This document shows positions 28,823-37,964 of a DNA stretch of 64,000 bases, piece by piece. The translations under genes and the position numbers were made by a program. Within the stretch, counting starts at the first letter, position 1, and every line of letters begins with the position of its first letter. The stretch lies in NCBI GenBank assembly GCA_028714675.1, contig JAQTLV010000006.1, forward strand, positions 19,384-83,383, read 5' to 3'. Origin of the DNA: Sulfurovaceae bacterium. GTDB lineage: Bacteria > Campylobacterota > Campylobacteria > Campylobacterales > Sulfurovaceae. The notes beneath the pieces are model-generated. The model did no database searches. It was not told the DNA's origin and was given only the letters and a program-made list of their open reading frames with translations.

Positions 28823-29041
28823 ATGATGGACATAAAAGGGTTACAAGTATATGCTACTTTTTTTATGACCATTTTTTTGGTTGTGATGTTGTATGGATAT
28901 ATAGTTTATCTATATAGAAGTGAAAAAAAAGGCGTGAAGGATTATGAGAAATATGGGAAGATTGCACTTGATGATGAGATTGATAGTACTCCCATAGAAA
29001 AAAATCCTAAACTTGATAATGAAGATAAAGGAGCGAAATAA
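28823..29041 (+). CDS. ccoQ: cbb3 oxidase small subunit CcoQ
   Basis: A 72-residue protein with one membrane helix (about residues 10-29) followed by a charged cytoplasmic tail starting YRSEKKG. Position between ccoO and ccoP and the single-helix layout identify it as CcoQ (FixQ), which stabilises the assembled oxidase. The start could be either of two adjacent ATGs at 28823 and 28826. Confidence 0.85.
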   Translation: MMDIKGLQVYATFFMTIFLVVMLYGYIVYLYRSEKKGVKDYEKYGKIALDDEIDSTPIEKNPKLDNEDKGAK

Positions 29042-29929
29042 ATGAATGGTTTAATGATAAAAGCATTAGCTTTCGCAGCAGTATTGATAATTGCTACCGT
29101 AGCAGTTGTAAATACTATGCATATTGATTTAAATGATCCAGTTAATATGATTACTATGTTTGGTGCTGTAGCGATTGCGTTTATCACAACAGGTGTTGCA
29201 GTAAAATATATTAATCAAATGAAAACTGATAAATCTACTGGTGAACTTGTTGGTGAGAGATGGGATGGTATAGGTGAATATAGAAATGAACTTCCAAGTG
29301 GTTGGGCATTTTCATTTTTGGGTACTATTGTTTGGGCTTTGTGGTATTTCTTAGCAGGATACCCATTAAATGCATATAGCCAAATTGGTGAATATAATGA
29401 AGAGACAAAAGCGTATAATACAAAATTTGAAGCTGCACATGCTAATGCAGATGCAGCTACTTTGATAGCTATGGGCGAATCAGTATTTTTGGTACAATGT
29501 GCACCATGTCATGGTGAAACAGGTGATGGTATGAGTGGTAAAGCTCAGAACTTCGTTAATAGAATCAGTAAAGATCAAGTTTTAGCTGTTATTAAAAATG
29601 GTTCAAATCAACTTGGCTATGCTATGGGTGCTATGCCTCCAATGTTAGCTCAAGGTGCTGATGCTGAAACTATTGCTACTTATGTGGCTGGTGGTATGCA
29701 AGGTACTGCTCCGGCAGCTTTCGCAACTTGTGTGGCTTGTCATGGAGCTGATGGCAAAGGGAATAACGGTACAGCACCAAATATAGCAGCTTATGACAAT
29801 ACTTTAATTTCTAAAGTTTTAGTAAATGGTAAAAAAGGTGCAATTGGTGCTATGCCTTCATTTAAAACAAGACTGACTCCGGTTCAAGAAAAAGCTGTAG
29901 CAGCTTATATTCAAACAATTAAGGGGTAA
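29042..29929 (+). CDS. ccoP: cbb3-type cytochrome c oxidase subunit III, diheme cytochrome c
   Basis: Diheme electron-entry subunit of the oxidase. Two N-terminal membrane helices precede the periplasmic part, with heme motifs CAPCHGETGDG near residue 153 and CVACHGADGKG near residue 232, and MPPML and MPSF segments as probable methionine ligands. 295 residues. The start follows the ccoQ stop directly. The conserved WDGIGEYRNELPSGW stretch near residue 75 is typical of CcoP. Confidence 0.95.
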   Translation: MNGLMIKALAFAAVLIIATVAVVNTMHIDLNDPVNMITMFGAVAIAFITTGVAVKYINQMKTDKSTGELVGERWDGIGEYRNELPSGWAFSFLGTIVWALWYFLAGYPLNAYSQIGEYNEETKAYNTKFEAAHANADAATLIAMGESVFLVQCAPCHGETGDGMSGKAQNFVNRISKDQVLAVIKNGSNQLGYAMGAMPPMLAQGADAETIATYVAGGMQGTAPAAFATCVACHGADGKGNNGTAPNIAAYDNTLISKVLVNGKKGAIGAMPSFKTRLTPVQEKAVAAYIQTIKG

Positions 29930-29932
29930 GAT

Positions 29933-30166
29933 ATGTCACAAGATAATACAAGTAGAGGTCTTTTTAAGCTCAACGGAATTACAGGAATGCTAATAGCTAC
30001 TGTTTTATTGCTTTCAATTTTAGCTGCTTTGACATTTTTGGGTCTAAAAACTCAACAAGCAAATGCAACTAACTATTATGATCCAGCTCCAATTGTTGGC
30101 AGCTTGGATAATGTACAAATGAAAAGCACAGACAATAAGCAACATGCATTTGTCGATGCAAAATAA
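29933..30166 (+). CDS. DUF4006-family small membrane protein
   Basis: A 77-residue protein with one membrane helix (about residues 19-43) and a short periplasmic tail. It opens RGLFKLNGITGMLIA, which I recognise as the DUF4006 family that follows ccoP in Campylobacterota. Strict linkage to the oxidase suggests an accessory or assembly role, but none is established that I know of. Confidence 0.75.
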   Translation: MSQDNTSRGLFKLNGITGMLIATVLLLSILAALTFLGLKTQQANATNYYDPAPIVGSLDNVQMKSTDNKQHAFVDAK

Positions 30167-30175
30167 GGGGTTATT

Positions 30176-30277
30176 ATGATAAAAATTATGGATAAAGTTC
30201 TCACTATTATGTTAGTGGTTGCCGCTCTCGTAACACTTTGGGCCGTTGTAACTCCAAATCATTTATACATAGGTTAA
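30176..30277 (+). CDS. 33-residue single-helix protein in the cbb3 operon
   Basis: Too short for routine gene calling, but well supported by position: it has an AGGGG RBS, lies nine bases after the DUF4006 gene and stops three bases before the next ATG. The product is a short cytoplasmic start with two lysines, one hydrophobic helix (TIMLVVAALVTLWAVV) and a periplasmic NHLYIG tail. It may be an oxidase microprotein like the CydX or CcoM class, by analogy only. Confidence 0.6.
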   Translation: MIKIMDKVLTIMLVVAALVTLWAVVTPNHLYIG

Positions 30278-30280
30278 AAC

Positions 30281-30886
30281 ATGAACAAAACATTTGCAAG
30301 GTTCACCTTGCTTGTTTTGTTGCTTACTTCAACTATTTTTGCAAATCCGATAATTAATGATGTTTTTTTAAATGAAAAAGCAAAAAAGATTATTACAGAT
30401 ATTTCCACCGAACTTAAATCAAAAACAGGAATAAATACATATTTATATACTACAAATGATAATGTAGATCGTGGTGTTAGTATGTATGATTATGCAAGAA
30501 AATTTGATAGCAACTTAAGCAAGCCATATATAATTTTAATTTTTGCTCCAAATAATAAAAGAATTGGTATCATACCATCGTCTGAGAATTTAAAATCAAT
30601 GTACAATGAATCTGATGTAAAAAATAATGCCATAGATGTGCTAAAAGATGAAAATGATGGAAATAAAATTGAGGATAAATACAATATCGCAATTGTCCAA
30701 AGTTTTTCCGAACTTTCTGACGAAGTAGCCAAAAGCAAAGGTATTGAGTTAAATAGTGTTTTGCCAAATGAAAGTCACTATATGGTAAATATCTTAAGAG
30801 CAATTATTTATATCGGGGCATTATTTGTATTTTGGATATTTGTAGGACGAGGCATATATCAAAGGTTTAAAAATGGAAGAAAATAA
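30281..30886 (+). CDS. TPM-domain-like exported membrane protein
   Basis: A 201-residue protein with a signal peptide (LLVLLLTSTIFAN), a periplasmic domain of about 130 residues and a C-terminal membrane helix (about residues 171-191) ending in a basic tail. The domain, with VFLNEKAKKIITDISTEL then PYIILIFAPNNKRIGIIPS, resembles the TPM (Psb32/MOLO-1) fold. Its place in the oxidase operon suggests a role in assembly or stability. The fold call is tentative. Confidence 0.55.
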   Translation: MNKTFARFTLLVLLLTSTIFANPIINDVFLNEKAKKIITDISTELKSKTGINTYLYTTNDNVDRGVSMYDYARKFDSNLSKPYIILIFAPNNKRIGIIPSSENLKSMYNESDVKNNAIDVLKDENDGNKIEDKYNIAIVQSFSELSDEVAKSKGIELNSVLPNESHYMVNILRAIIYIGALFVFWIFVGRGIYQRFKNGRK

Positions 30887-31415
30887 AAAAACATATTGGC
30901 CTCACATGATAGTTGGCTTTCTTTTTTTAGGAATTGGACTTGGGATTTGGACGCTTAAATCGGCCTCATCACTACCTGTCGAAAGAGAAAATAAATACAT
31001 GATGAGTTATCAAGATGCAGATGCAAATATAAATGAAATATTGGAAAAACAAGCATTATTTAGCCAAAATTACAGTATTAAAATTTTAAATACAAAAATT
31101 ATACAAGTCGAGAAAGACAAAAACAGCAGAAAAAGTTTTATAGATCCTATAGAACTAAAAAAAGGCGAAAATCAATTTAATTATAGTGTTGTTGATAAAA
31201 ACGGTCAGGCTGTAAAAAATGCAGCTGTAACATTTATGTTAACGCGACCACATACAGATAAAGATGATCAAAAATTTGATAAAATAAATTTCGTAAATAA
31301 TTCTTATCAAACACCAAAGATAAATATTACCAACATTGGTAGATATACATTGGTTGCAAGAGTTGAAATAGGCAAAACGATAGGCTTTTTGGAAACATCA
31401 GCTTATTTGCCTTAA
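30873..31415 (+). CDS. FixH-like protein (CcoH type)
   Basis: A 180-residue protein with one N-terminal membrane helix (MIVGFLFLGIGLGIWTL) and a periplasmic beta-rich domain containing KKGENQFNYSVVDKNGQ and VKNAAVTFMLTRPHTD, the pattern of FixH/CcoH proteins needed for cbb3 oxidase assembly. It overlaps the preceding gene by 14 bases and ends the operon, followed by a terminator. Confidence 0.75.
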   Translation: MEENKKTYWPHMIVGFLFLGIGLGIWTLKSASSLPVERENKYMMSYQDADANINEILEKQALFSQNYSIKILNTKIIQVEKDKNSRKSFIDPIELKKGENQFNYSVVDKNGQAVKNAAVTFMLTRPHTDKDDQKFDKINFVNNSYQTPKINITNIGRYTLVARVEIGKTIGFLETSAYLP

Positions 31416-31422
31416 TAATTAT

Positions 31423-31456
31423 AAGAGGAAGGCAAGAGGCGTTTCCTCTTGTCTAA
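31423..31456 (+). terminator. Terminator of the cbb3 operon
   Basis: Stem AAGAGGAA/TTTCCTCTT around an 11-base loop (31423-31450), followed by GTCTAATCTTTTATT. Its position after the FixH-like gene closes the operon. Confidence 0.6.
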
Positions 31457-31534
31457 TCTTTTATTAGTTAACTGCAACCTACCCACACAATACACAAATA
31501 CCAATCACTAATCACTAATATGTTATACTAAAAC

Positions 31535-33898
31535 ATGAAAGAAAATCAAAATATACTTAAAGTTTATCCGACATCAAGAGCTATTAGAGAAGTAGCAAAA
31601 AGTTATCAGGATGATAATATGTTTTTGCCTACTTTAATGCGTATAGATGAATTTGAAGATAGAGCCATATCTACAGATGAAGATGTAGTTATGATGGATA
31701 AATTAGAGAGAATTTTTTTGCTTAGAGAAGTGATTGGTGATACTAAATTTACTAAATTAAAATACAATCTTGACTTAGTGCATTTTTTTACACAAAGTGA
31801 TGCAATTTTTAAATTTTTTGAAGAGTTGTCCTTAGAAGGTGTAGCTTTTGAGAATCTCAGATATTCTGATACTTATGGAGAGTTTGAAGAGCATATAGAT
31901 ATTTTAGAAAATTTGTTTTTAGATTATCAAGCATTATTAAAAAGCCGTAGCTTAACCGATAAATCTTTGTTGCCACAAAATTATACACTTAACAATGGAT
32001 TTATAAGTTATTTCGATGTTATTGAAATTTTTATCGAGGGTTATTTTAGTAACTTTGAATTTGAATTAATGGATAGCATTTCAAAAGTTACAAATCTTAT
32101 TTTATATTTTCAAACAAGTAAGTTTACAAAAAAAATGCAAGATAGGTTTAAATTGTTTGGTTTAGATTTAGAAGATGAATTTGATTTTAAAATTGATTTT
32201 ACAAATAAAAAAATTTTATCTAAAGAAAAAATATCAACACATGCAAACATCAAAGTAATTTCAACAAAAGAGAGATTTGAGCAAGTCGGTATTGCTTTTA
32301 TGGAGATTCAAAAGATGATCGATAGTGGCATACAGGCAGATAAAATAGCTCTTATTACGCCAGATGAGAGTATCAAGGATGTATTAGATATATTTGATAA
32401 ACACAATAATTTAAATTTTGCCATGGGGTTTGATTATAAAAATCAAAAAATATACAAAATTCTTGAGGCTTTAGAGCAATTTTGGAAAACATTAGACGCC
32501 AAAGATTATCAAAGAGTTTTGTCATATGGATTAAATTTAAACATTGATTTTGACTTTGAAAAAAATGTTGACTGTAAAGATTTTTTTGTATTTTTAAATG
32601 AGTTTAAACTTATTGAGACTCCTCTAGACGAAAATTCTCAAGTTTTATCCAATCATAATGCAGAGGTGCAACAAAAGTATTTTTATATATCAATGGTGTT
32701 TAGTGAATATATTTTGAGTTATAAAGAGTGGCTTCACCTTTGGATGAATGTATTATCAGATATCACAATAGATGATATTGGCGGGGGAAAAATTACAGTA
32801 ATGGGCGCATTGGAGAGTAGAAGCATCGTTTATGATGGGGTTGTGATAATTGACTTTAACGAGGGCATTATCCCATCATTACCAAGTAAAGATAGTTTTT
32901 TAAATTCAAGTGTTAGAGAATTTGCAAAGCTTCCTACAAAAAACGACAGAGAGGCATTGCAAAAGCAGTTATATAAACGAGTTATACAGAGATCTAAAAA
33001 CTCTATTATTATATATTCTACAAGTGATGAAAAGTTGCCATCAAAATTTATTTATGAATTGGGATTTAAAAATATTTTTCAAGTAAGTCCATCTTCTAAG
33101 TTGTATTATGAAAAAGTTTTCTTGGAGGCTGTCGATAGTGATATAGAAGTTGTCTTTGATCCTTATTCTGTCTTGTGGTCATCAACTATGCTAAAAATAT
33201 TTCTTGAGTGCAAGAGAAAGTATTATTATAGATATATAAAAAACATCAAGCAAAAAAAGACACAAGAAGAGAATGAGGGTAGCTTTATACATAAGTTATT
33301 AGAAAAAGTTTTTGAAAATGAGAAATTTTTTGAAAAAAGTGAAAATTTATCAAAAAAAATTTCCAATATTTTAGAAACCATGCTTGATAATAGCCCTTAT
33401 GGCTTATATCAAAAGCTTTTATACTCTCAAATGCTTACTGGCTTTATTCAAAATCAAATTTTACATTTTAAAGCCGGGTGGAGAGTTTCTGAAGTAGAAA
33501 AAATTATCAGAGGCAATATATCTGGATTGGAATTTCAAGGCAGATGTGATAGGGTAGATCAAGATAATACATCCACTTTCGTCATAGACTACAAAACAGG
33601 AAAATCAAATAAAGAAAATAAAAGCAAAAATATTGAAACACAAAAAGATTTTCAGATGAATATCTATAAAGAGATATTGGGAAAACAATATAAAAATTTA
33701 AATCTAGCATTTGTGAAAGTGTTCGATGGAGGAGTATTTGAAGAGGTTAAGAATTTTGAAGAAAAAGACCAATATTTTTTTGAAGCTATAGATGAACTCA
33801 AAAAAACGAAAACATTTATAAATTCTAAATGTGAAGATTTGAAAACTTGTGAATATTGTGAATTTGCACTTATGTGTCAAAGAGGAGAATACATATGA
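31535..33898 (+). CDS. addB: AddB-type PD-(D/E)XK nuclease subunit of the recombination complex
   Basis: Partner of AddA in processing double-strand breaks before RecA loading. The 787-residue protein opens VYPTSRAIREVA and has no intact Walker A, as in helicase-dead AddB. Near the C-terminus the nuclease core reads GLEFQGRCDRVDQ and VIDYKTGK (near residues 668-690). Cysteines in LECKRKYYYRY near residue 561 and TCEYCEFALMC near the end match the iron-sulfur staple of AddB. It overlaps addA by four bases. Confidence 0.88.
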   Translation: MKENQNILKVYPTSRAIREVAKSYQDDNMFLPTLMRIDEFEDRAISTDEDVVMMDKLERIFLLREVIGDTKFTKLKYNLDLVHFFTQSDAIFKFFEELSLEGVAFENLRYSDTYGEFEEHIDILENLFLDYQALLKSRSLTDKSLLPQNYTLNNGFISYFDVIEIFIEGYFSNFEFELMDSISKVTNLILYFQTSKFTKKMQDRFKLFGLDLEDEFDFKIDFTNKKILSKEKISTHANIKVISTKERFEQVGIAFMEIQKMIDSGIQADKIALITPDESIKDVLDIFDKHNNLNFAMGFDYKNQKIYKILEALEQFWKTLDAKDYQRVLSYGLNLNIDFDFEKNVDCKDFFVFLNEFKLIETPLDENSQVLSNHNAEVQQKYFYISMVFSEYILSYKEWLHLWMNVLSDITIDDIGGGKITVMGALESRSIVYDGVVIIDFNEGIIPSLPSKDSFLNSSVREFAKLPTKNDREALQKQLYKRVIQRSKNSIIIYSTSDEKLPSKFIYELGFKNIFQVSPSSKLYYEKVFLEAVDSDIEVVFDPYSVLWSSTMLKIFLECKRKYYYRYIKNIKQKKTQEENEGSFIHKLLEKVFENEKFFEKSENLSKKISNILETMLDNSPYGLYQKLLYSQMLTGFIQNQILHFKAGWRVSEVEKIIRGNISGLEFQGRCDRVDQDNTSTFVIDYKTGKSNKENKSKNIETQKDFQMNIYKEILGKQYKNLNLAFVKVFDGGVFEEVKNFEEKDQYFFEAIDELKKTKTFINSKCEDLKTCEYCEFALMCQRGEYI

Positions 33899-36636
33899 GT
33901 TTTGAGCCTCTTTTTGGATATTTAGCAAGTGCTGGAAGCGGAAAAACATTTGCACTTAGTGTAAGATATGTTTCACTTCTTTTTATGGGTGAATTGCCAA
34001 ACAATATACTTGCAGTTACTTTTACAAACAAAGCAGCAAGTGAGATGAGAGAAAGGATACTTGAGTATCTTTTGTATTTTAAAGAGCCAAAAAATAGTGA
34101 TTTCGTAAAAAAAGTATCTGATGTTACTGGATTTTCAAGAGAGATTCTTTTTGAAAAGCATGATGATGTTCTGGAAGTTTTTTTAAACAATACAAACTAT
34201 ATATCGACATTAGATAGTTTTTTTGGTTCTATTTTTCGCTCATCCTCTCTTGAAATTGGTATTGACCCAGATTTCGAAACAGTCAATGAAAAAGATACTT
34301 CAAGAGTTGATATGTTATTTCTTGATGAGTTGCATAAAATAGGACTTTTAAGTTCTCTAGTTAGCTTATCTATTGCATTGGAGAGTACAAAGCTATCAAG
34401 CATCACATCAAGACTAAAATCTCTTTATGACATCAATCCGTTATTGATAGATACTAAATATTTAGAGTACGACACATTTGAGATTATCGAAAAGATAAAA
34501 AACAAGGTTTTGGATATTCAAAAAGAGCTTATAAATTCAGAAGCAAATCCAAGAGAAATAAAACTTTTTGATTTTCATAAAATAGATGAGTTAATCTCAA
34601 AAAAAATATTTGAAAAAGAAAATATCATAGAACATTCATGGTTTGAAAAAGCAGTAGTTAAAAACATAGAGATTGAAAATAATTTTCAAGAATTAAAAAA
34701 GCTTATTATGCAATATATCTACATGAATGAAAGTAATTTCTTATTTAAATTATTTGAGATTTTTGATAGTTTTAAAAATGCGATTTTGAGCGATTTGAAA
34801 AAAAATTTAGTTTTTGGGTTTGATGATATTACACAATTTACATACAAACTTTTATATGAACATATAAGCAGAGATTTTTTGTATTTTAAACTTGATACAA
34901 AGTTTAAACACATTTTAATAGATGAGTTTCAAGATACTTCAATATTGCAATCTTTGCTTCTTGCCCCAATGATTGAGGAGATTATATCTGGTAAGGGGGT
35001 ACATGAGTTTAAGTCTTTATTCTTAGTTGGTGACACAAAACAATCCCTTTATCGTTTTAGAGGCGGCGAAGAAGATGTATTTGATATGGTTTGCAATAAG
35101 TACGGAATCAAAATAGAAAACATGAATATAAACTATAGAAGTGATAAGCATATTGTAGGGCAAGTAAATAAATGGTTTTTTGGGAAAATGAACGATTATG
35201 TAGAGCAACATAGCCAATCAAATAGTAGTGGGTATGTGAGAGTTGTTAATGTTGCTAGTGATGAGATTATCATTAATAAGGCCATAGCACAAGCCAAGGA
35301 TTTACTGCGTAGAGGTATACACTTATGTGATCTCGTTTTTTTAGTTAATACGAATGATGATGGAGTGAAACTTCAAGAAGCTTGTTTAGAACATAATATA
35401 GATACTATTTTAGATACATCAAGTTCTATCAAATTTATACCATATATAGCATCACTTGTAAATGCTATGGAGTATTTATATAAAGGTGAATTTATAGATA
35501 TATATCCTATTTTAGAATTTAGTCAAAAAAGTTTAAATGAGATTGATTTTTCATGGTTTAACAGGTTTCTTACCCCGCTAGAAGTTATACACAAATTAAT
35601 AGAGGAGTTTGGGTATCAAGATATAAATTGTTTAAAATTATTAGAGTTTGCTTCAAAATACAAAGATATAGATATTTTTATAGACGAGTTTAAAAGAAGT
35701 AAGATATCAATTGCAAATAGTGAGCAAAATGGTTCCAAAATCATGACAATCCACGGTTCTAAAGGTTTGGAGTTTGATCATGTTATAGTTCTTGATAAAA
35801 TAAAACAAGAATCTAGCGACAAAAGTCAGTTTATTTATGACTATAATGAAGATTTATTTATCGAAAAAATATATTACAAAAAGCCAAGTTTGAGAGAAAA
35901 TTTTGATAGCAAATTTAAAATTGTCAAAGCAAAAGAAATCGAAAAACAAAAAAAAGATAGATTAAATTTGCTATATGTTTCACTCACGAGAGCCAAGAAT
36001 GGTCTAAGTGTTATAAAAAAAGATGAAAAATCTATATTTGATGCTGTTGGAATGCTACCAATTTCTATTGGTGATATTGTGGTTGAAAATATCAAAAAAG
36101 ATAATGCATTATCAATAAATATAGAATTTTTACAAATTGCAAATTATGGGCTGCAGCCACAAATTCAAAAAGAAGATACCATTTCAACTTCGCTAAAGGC
36201 ACAAGCTTTTGGCGTGGCATTGCATTATGCTTTGGAAATGTTAGATTCTTTTGAATATGATTCTTTCAAGTTTGCTTTATCCAGCACTAGACTTAGATAT
36301 GAAAGACTTTTGGGTAATGAAGCGATAAACGAGATAGAAAAAAGAATCAAAGCTCTTATAGATGATGATAAATTTCAAAAACTTTGTTTTGGAGCTATCA
36401 TAAAAAAAGAGGTAACATTTTGTTTTGATGGCGAGATAAAACGCATTGATTTGATGCTGGAGCGGGAAGATAAGATAGTTATAGTTGATTATAAAAGCTC
36501 GAAAAATGACCAAGATAAACATATATCACAAGTTTCGTATTATCAAAAAGCTACTGCTAAAATAAGCTCAAAACCAACTCTCGGCAAAGTCATTTATCTT
36601 TTGGAGGATAAAATAGATATACTTTCCTTAAATTAA
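33895..36636 (+). CDS. addA: AddA/RecB-like helicase-nuclease
   Basis: Superfamily 1A helicase with C-terminal nuclease, 913 residues. Helicase motifs are intact: ASAGSGKTFA near residue 10, TLDSFFGSIFR near residue 104, IDEFQDTSILQ near residue 342, GDTKQSLYRFRG near residue 378, TIHGSKGLEFDHV near residue 619 and YVSLTRAKNGL near residue 694. The nuclease motif EIKRIDLML then VIVDYKSSK lies near residues 848-868. I choose the ATG at 33895, which overlaps the addB stop (ATGA) and follows a GAGGAGA RBS, not the open frame from 33874. Confidence 0.9.
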   Translation: MSFEPLFGYLASAGSGKTFALSVRYVSLLFMGELPNNILAVTFTNKAASEMRERILEYLLYFKEPKNSDFVKKVSDVTGFSREILFEKHDDVLEVFLNNTNYISTLDSFFGSIFRSSSLEIGIDPDFETVNEKDTSRVDMLFLDELHKIGLLSSLVSLSIALESTKLSSITSRLKSLYDINPLLIDTKYLEYDTFEIIEKIKNKVLDIQKELINSEANPREIKLFDFHKIDELISKKIFEKENIIEHSWFEKAVVKNIEIENNFQELKKLIMQYIYMNESNFLFKLFEIFDSFKNAILSDLKKNLVFGFDDITQFTYKLLYEHISRDFLYFKLDTKFKHILIDEFQDTSILQSLLLAPMIEEIISGKGVHEFKSLFLVGDTKQSLYRFRGGEEDVFDMVCNKYGIKIENMNINYRSDKHIVGQVNKWFFGKMNDYVEQHSQSNSSGYVRVVNVASDEIIINKAIAQAKDLLRRGIHLCDLVFLVNTNDDGVKLQEACLEHNIDTILDTSSSIKFIPYIASLVNAMEYLYKGEFIDIYPILEFSQKSLNEIDFSWFNRFLTPLEVIHKLIEEFGYQDINCLKLLEFASKYKDIDIFIDEFKRSKISIANSEQNGSKIMTIHGSKGLEFDHVIVLDKIKQESSDKSQFIYDYNEDLFIEKIYYKKPSLRENFDSKFKIVKAKEIEKQKKDRLNLLYVSLTRAKNGLSVIKKDEKSIFDAVGMLPISIGDIVVENIKKDNALSINIEFLQIANYGLQPQIQKEDTISTSLKAQAFGVALHYALEMLDSFEYDSFKFALSSTRLRYERLLGNEAINEIEKRIKALIDDDKFQKLCFGAIIKKEVTFCFDGEIKRIDLMLEREDKIVIVDYKSSKNDQDKHISQVSYYQKATAKISSKPTLGKVIYLLEDKIDILSLN

Positions 36637-36706
36637 GCTAAATTTAAATAAATTTTAAGTTTAAGAAGATACAATTCCTCCACAAAATAAAACAAGGAAA
36701 CACATC

Positions 36707-37132
36707 ATGAAATTGACATCAGTCTTAAAACCTCATGAAGTAAAAAGAGATTGGCATCTAATCGATGCAGAAGGTAAAACTTTTGGTCGTATATTAACAG
36801 AAGCTGCTACTTTACTTAGAGGTAAACACAAACCATCATTTACTCCAAATGTAGATTGTGGTGATTATGTAGTTATCATCAATGCTGAAAAAGCTGTATT
36901 TACAGGGGCTAAACTTGATGACAAAGAGTATTTTAGATATAGCGGATATTTTGGGAGTACAAAAAGCAACAAGCTTAGAGACATGTTAGAAAATCATACT
37001 GAAAAGCTTTATATGCTTGCAACAAGAGGTATGCTTCCAAAAACTACTCTTGGTAGACAAATGATTAAAAAATTAAAAGTTTATGCAGGTAGCGAACATC
37101 CTCACACTGCACAAATAGCTAAAGGAAACTAA
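36707..37132 (+). CDS. rplM: 50S ribosomal protein L13
   Basis: Large-subunit protein of 141 residues, with the family stretches [15 protein letters not shown] near residue 14 and [20 protein letters not shown] near residue 106. It is followed one base later by rpsI, the standard pairing. An AAGGAAA RBS precedes it. Confidence 0.97.
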   Translation: MKLTSVLKPHEVKRDWHLIDAEGKTFGRILTEAATLLRGKHKPSFTPNVDCGDYVVIINAEKAVFTGAKLDDKEYFRYSGYFGSTKSNKLRDMLENHTEKLYMLATRGMLPKTTLGRQMIKKLKVYAGSEHPHTAQIAKGN

Positions 37133-37133
37133 T

Positions 37134-37523
37134 ATGGCAACAATTTACGCAACAGGTAAAAGAAAAAGTGCTATTGCCAAAGTATGGCTTACTCCAGGTA
37201 AAGGCGAAATATCAGTAAATGGTAAAAATCTTGATGAATGGCTAGGTGGTCATGAAACTTTGAAAATGAAAGTTAGACTTCCATTAGAAGCAACAAAACA
37301 ACTTGAATCTGTAACTATCAAAGCTACAACATTGGGCGGCGGTTATTCAGCTCAAGCTGATGCCGTAAAACATGGTATTACAAAAGCATTGGCTCTTTTT
37401 GAACCAACATTTAGAGCTACACTAAAACCTATGGGATTACTTACTCGCGATTCTAGAATCGTTGAGCGTAAAAAACCAGGTAAAAGAAAAGCGAGAAGAT
37501 CTCCGCAGTTCTCAAAAAGATAA
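37134..37523 (+). CDS. rpsI: 30S ribosomal protein S9
   Basis: Small-subunit protein of 129 residues, opening [15 protein letters not shown] and ending in the basic tail [11 protein letters not shown] that reaches the decoding site. It forms the rplM-rpsI operon closed by a terminator 20 bases downstream. Confidence 0.97.
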   Translation: MATIYATGKRKSAIAKVWLTPGKGEISVNGKNLDEWLGGHETLKMKVRLPLEATKQLESVTIKATTLGGGYSAQADAVKHGITKALALFEPTFRATLKPMGLLTRDSRIVERKKPGKRKARRSPQFSKR

Positions 37524-37543
37524 TCTCTTATCTTTTTATCTAC

Positions 37544-37565
37544 AAAGAGCCTTTCGGCTTTTTGG
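37544..37565 (+). terminator. Terminator of rplM-rpsI
   Basis: AAAGAGCC-TTTC-GGCTTTTT: a short GC stem followed by a T-run, placed 20 bases after the rpsI stop. Confidence 0.8.
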
Positions 37566-37698
37566 TATCTCTACAAAAAAATATAAATTTCAATAATTTT
37601 TTATTTTAAATATCAATTATGTATTAGTGGCAAATGTTTTTGTTTTATTTTAAAGATGATATTTTTATAATGAGTTGAAAAAAATAAGAAGATTAAAT

Positions 37699-37712
37699 GT
37701 GCCAAAAGGCAC
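37699..37712. terminator. GTGCC-AAAA-GGCAC hairpin
   Basis: A perfect 5-bp stem with a four-base loop just beyond the small minus-strand gene and about 180 bases past rpsI. It could end the sqr message, but the T-run is poor. Confidence 0.4.
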
Positions 37713-37722
37713 ATTCATATTA

Positions 37723-37890
37723 TTAGTGGTGAGATCTTAAGATTAAAATAGTCATTTTTATATTGATAGCAATAAATCTCATAAGTTGCCAAATTACGCA
37801 AGTGCGTAAAAATTTTCTAAAGTTTGTAGGTATCATAGTACCTGATTGTAAGCTATACGGTTGTATATGCTCCATATGTTTTGCTGCCAT
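37723..37890 (-). CDS. Small 55-residue basic protein following sqr
   Basis: An open frame of 55 codons on the minus strand, 74 bases behind the sqr stop, with an AAGGAG RBS before ATG. The product begins MAAKHMEHIQPYSLQSG, has FRKFLRTCVIWQLMRF in the middle and a hydrophobic INIKMTILIL near the end. One or two amphipathic helices and one cysteine suggest a membrane-surface peptide. I do not recognise a family. The RBS and same-strand placement argue that it is translated with sqr. Confidence 0.6.
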   Translation of the reverse strand: MAAKHMEHIQPYSLQSGTMIPTNFRKFLRTCVIWQLMRFIAINIKMTILILRSHH

Positions 37891-37964
37891 TGTATTCTCC
37901 TTGTTTTTTATTAATTATTTCTTCTTGAACTCATAGCTCTAAGCTATTTGCTTCCTAAATTTTA

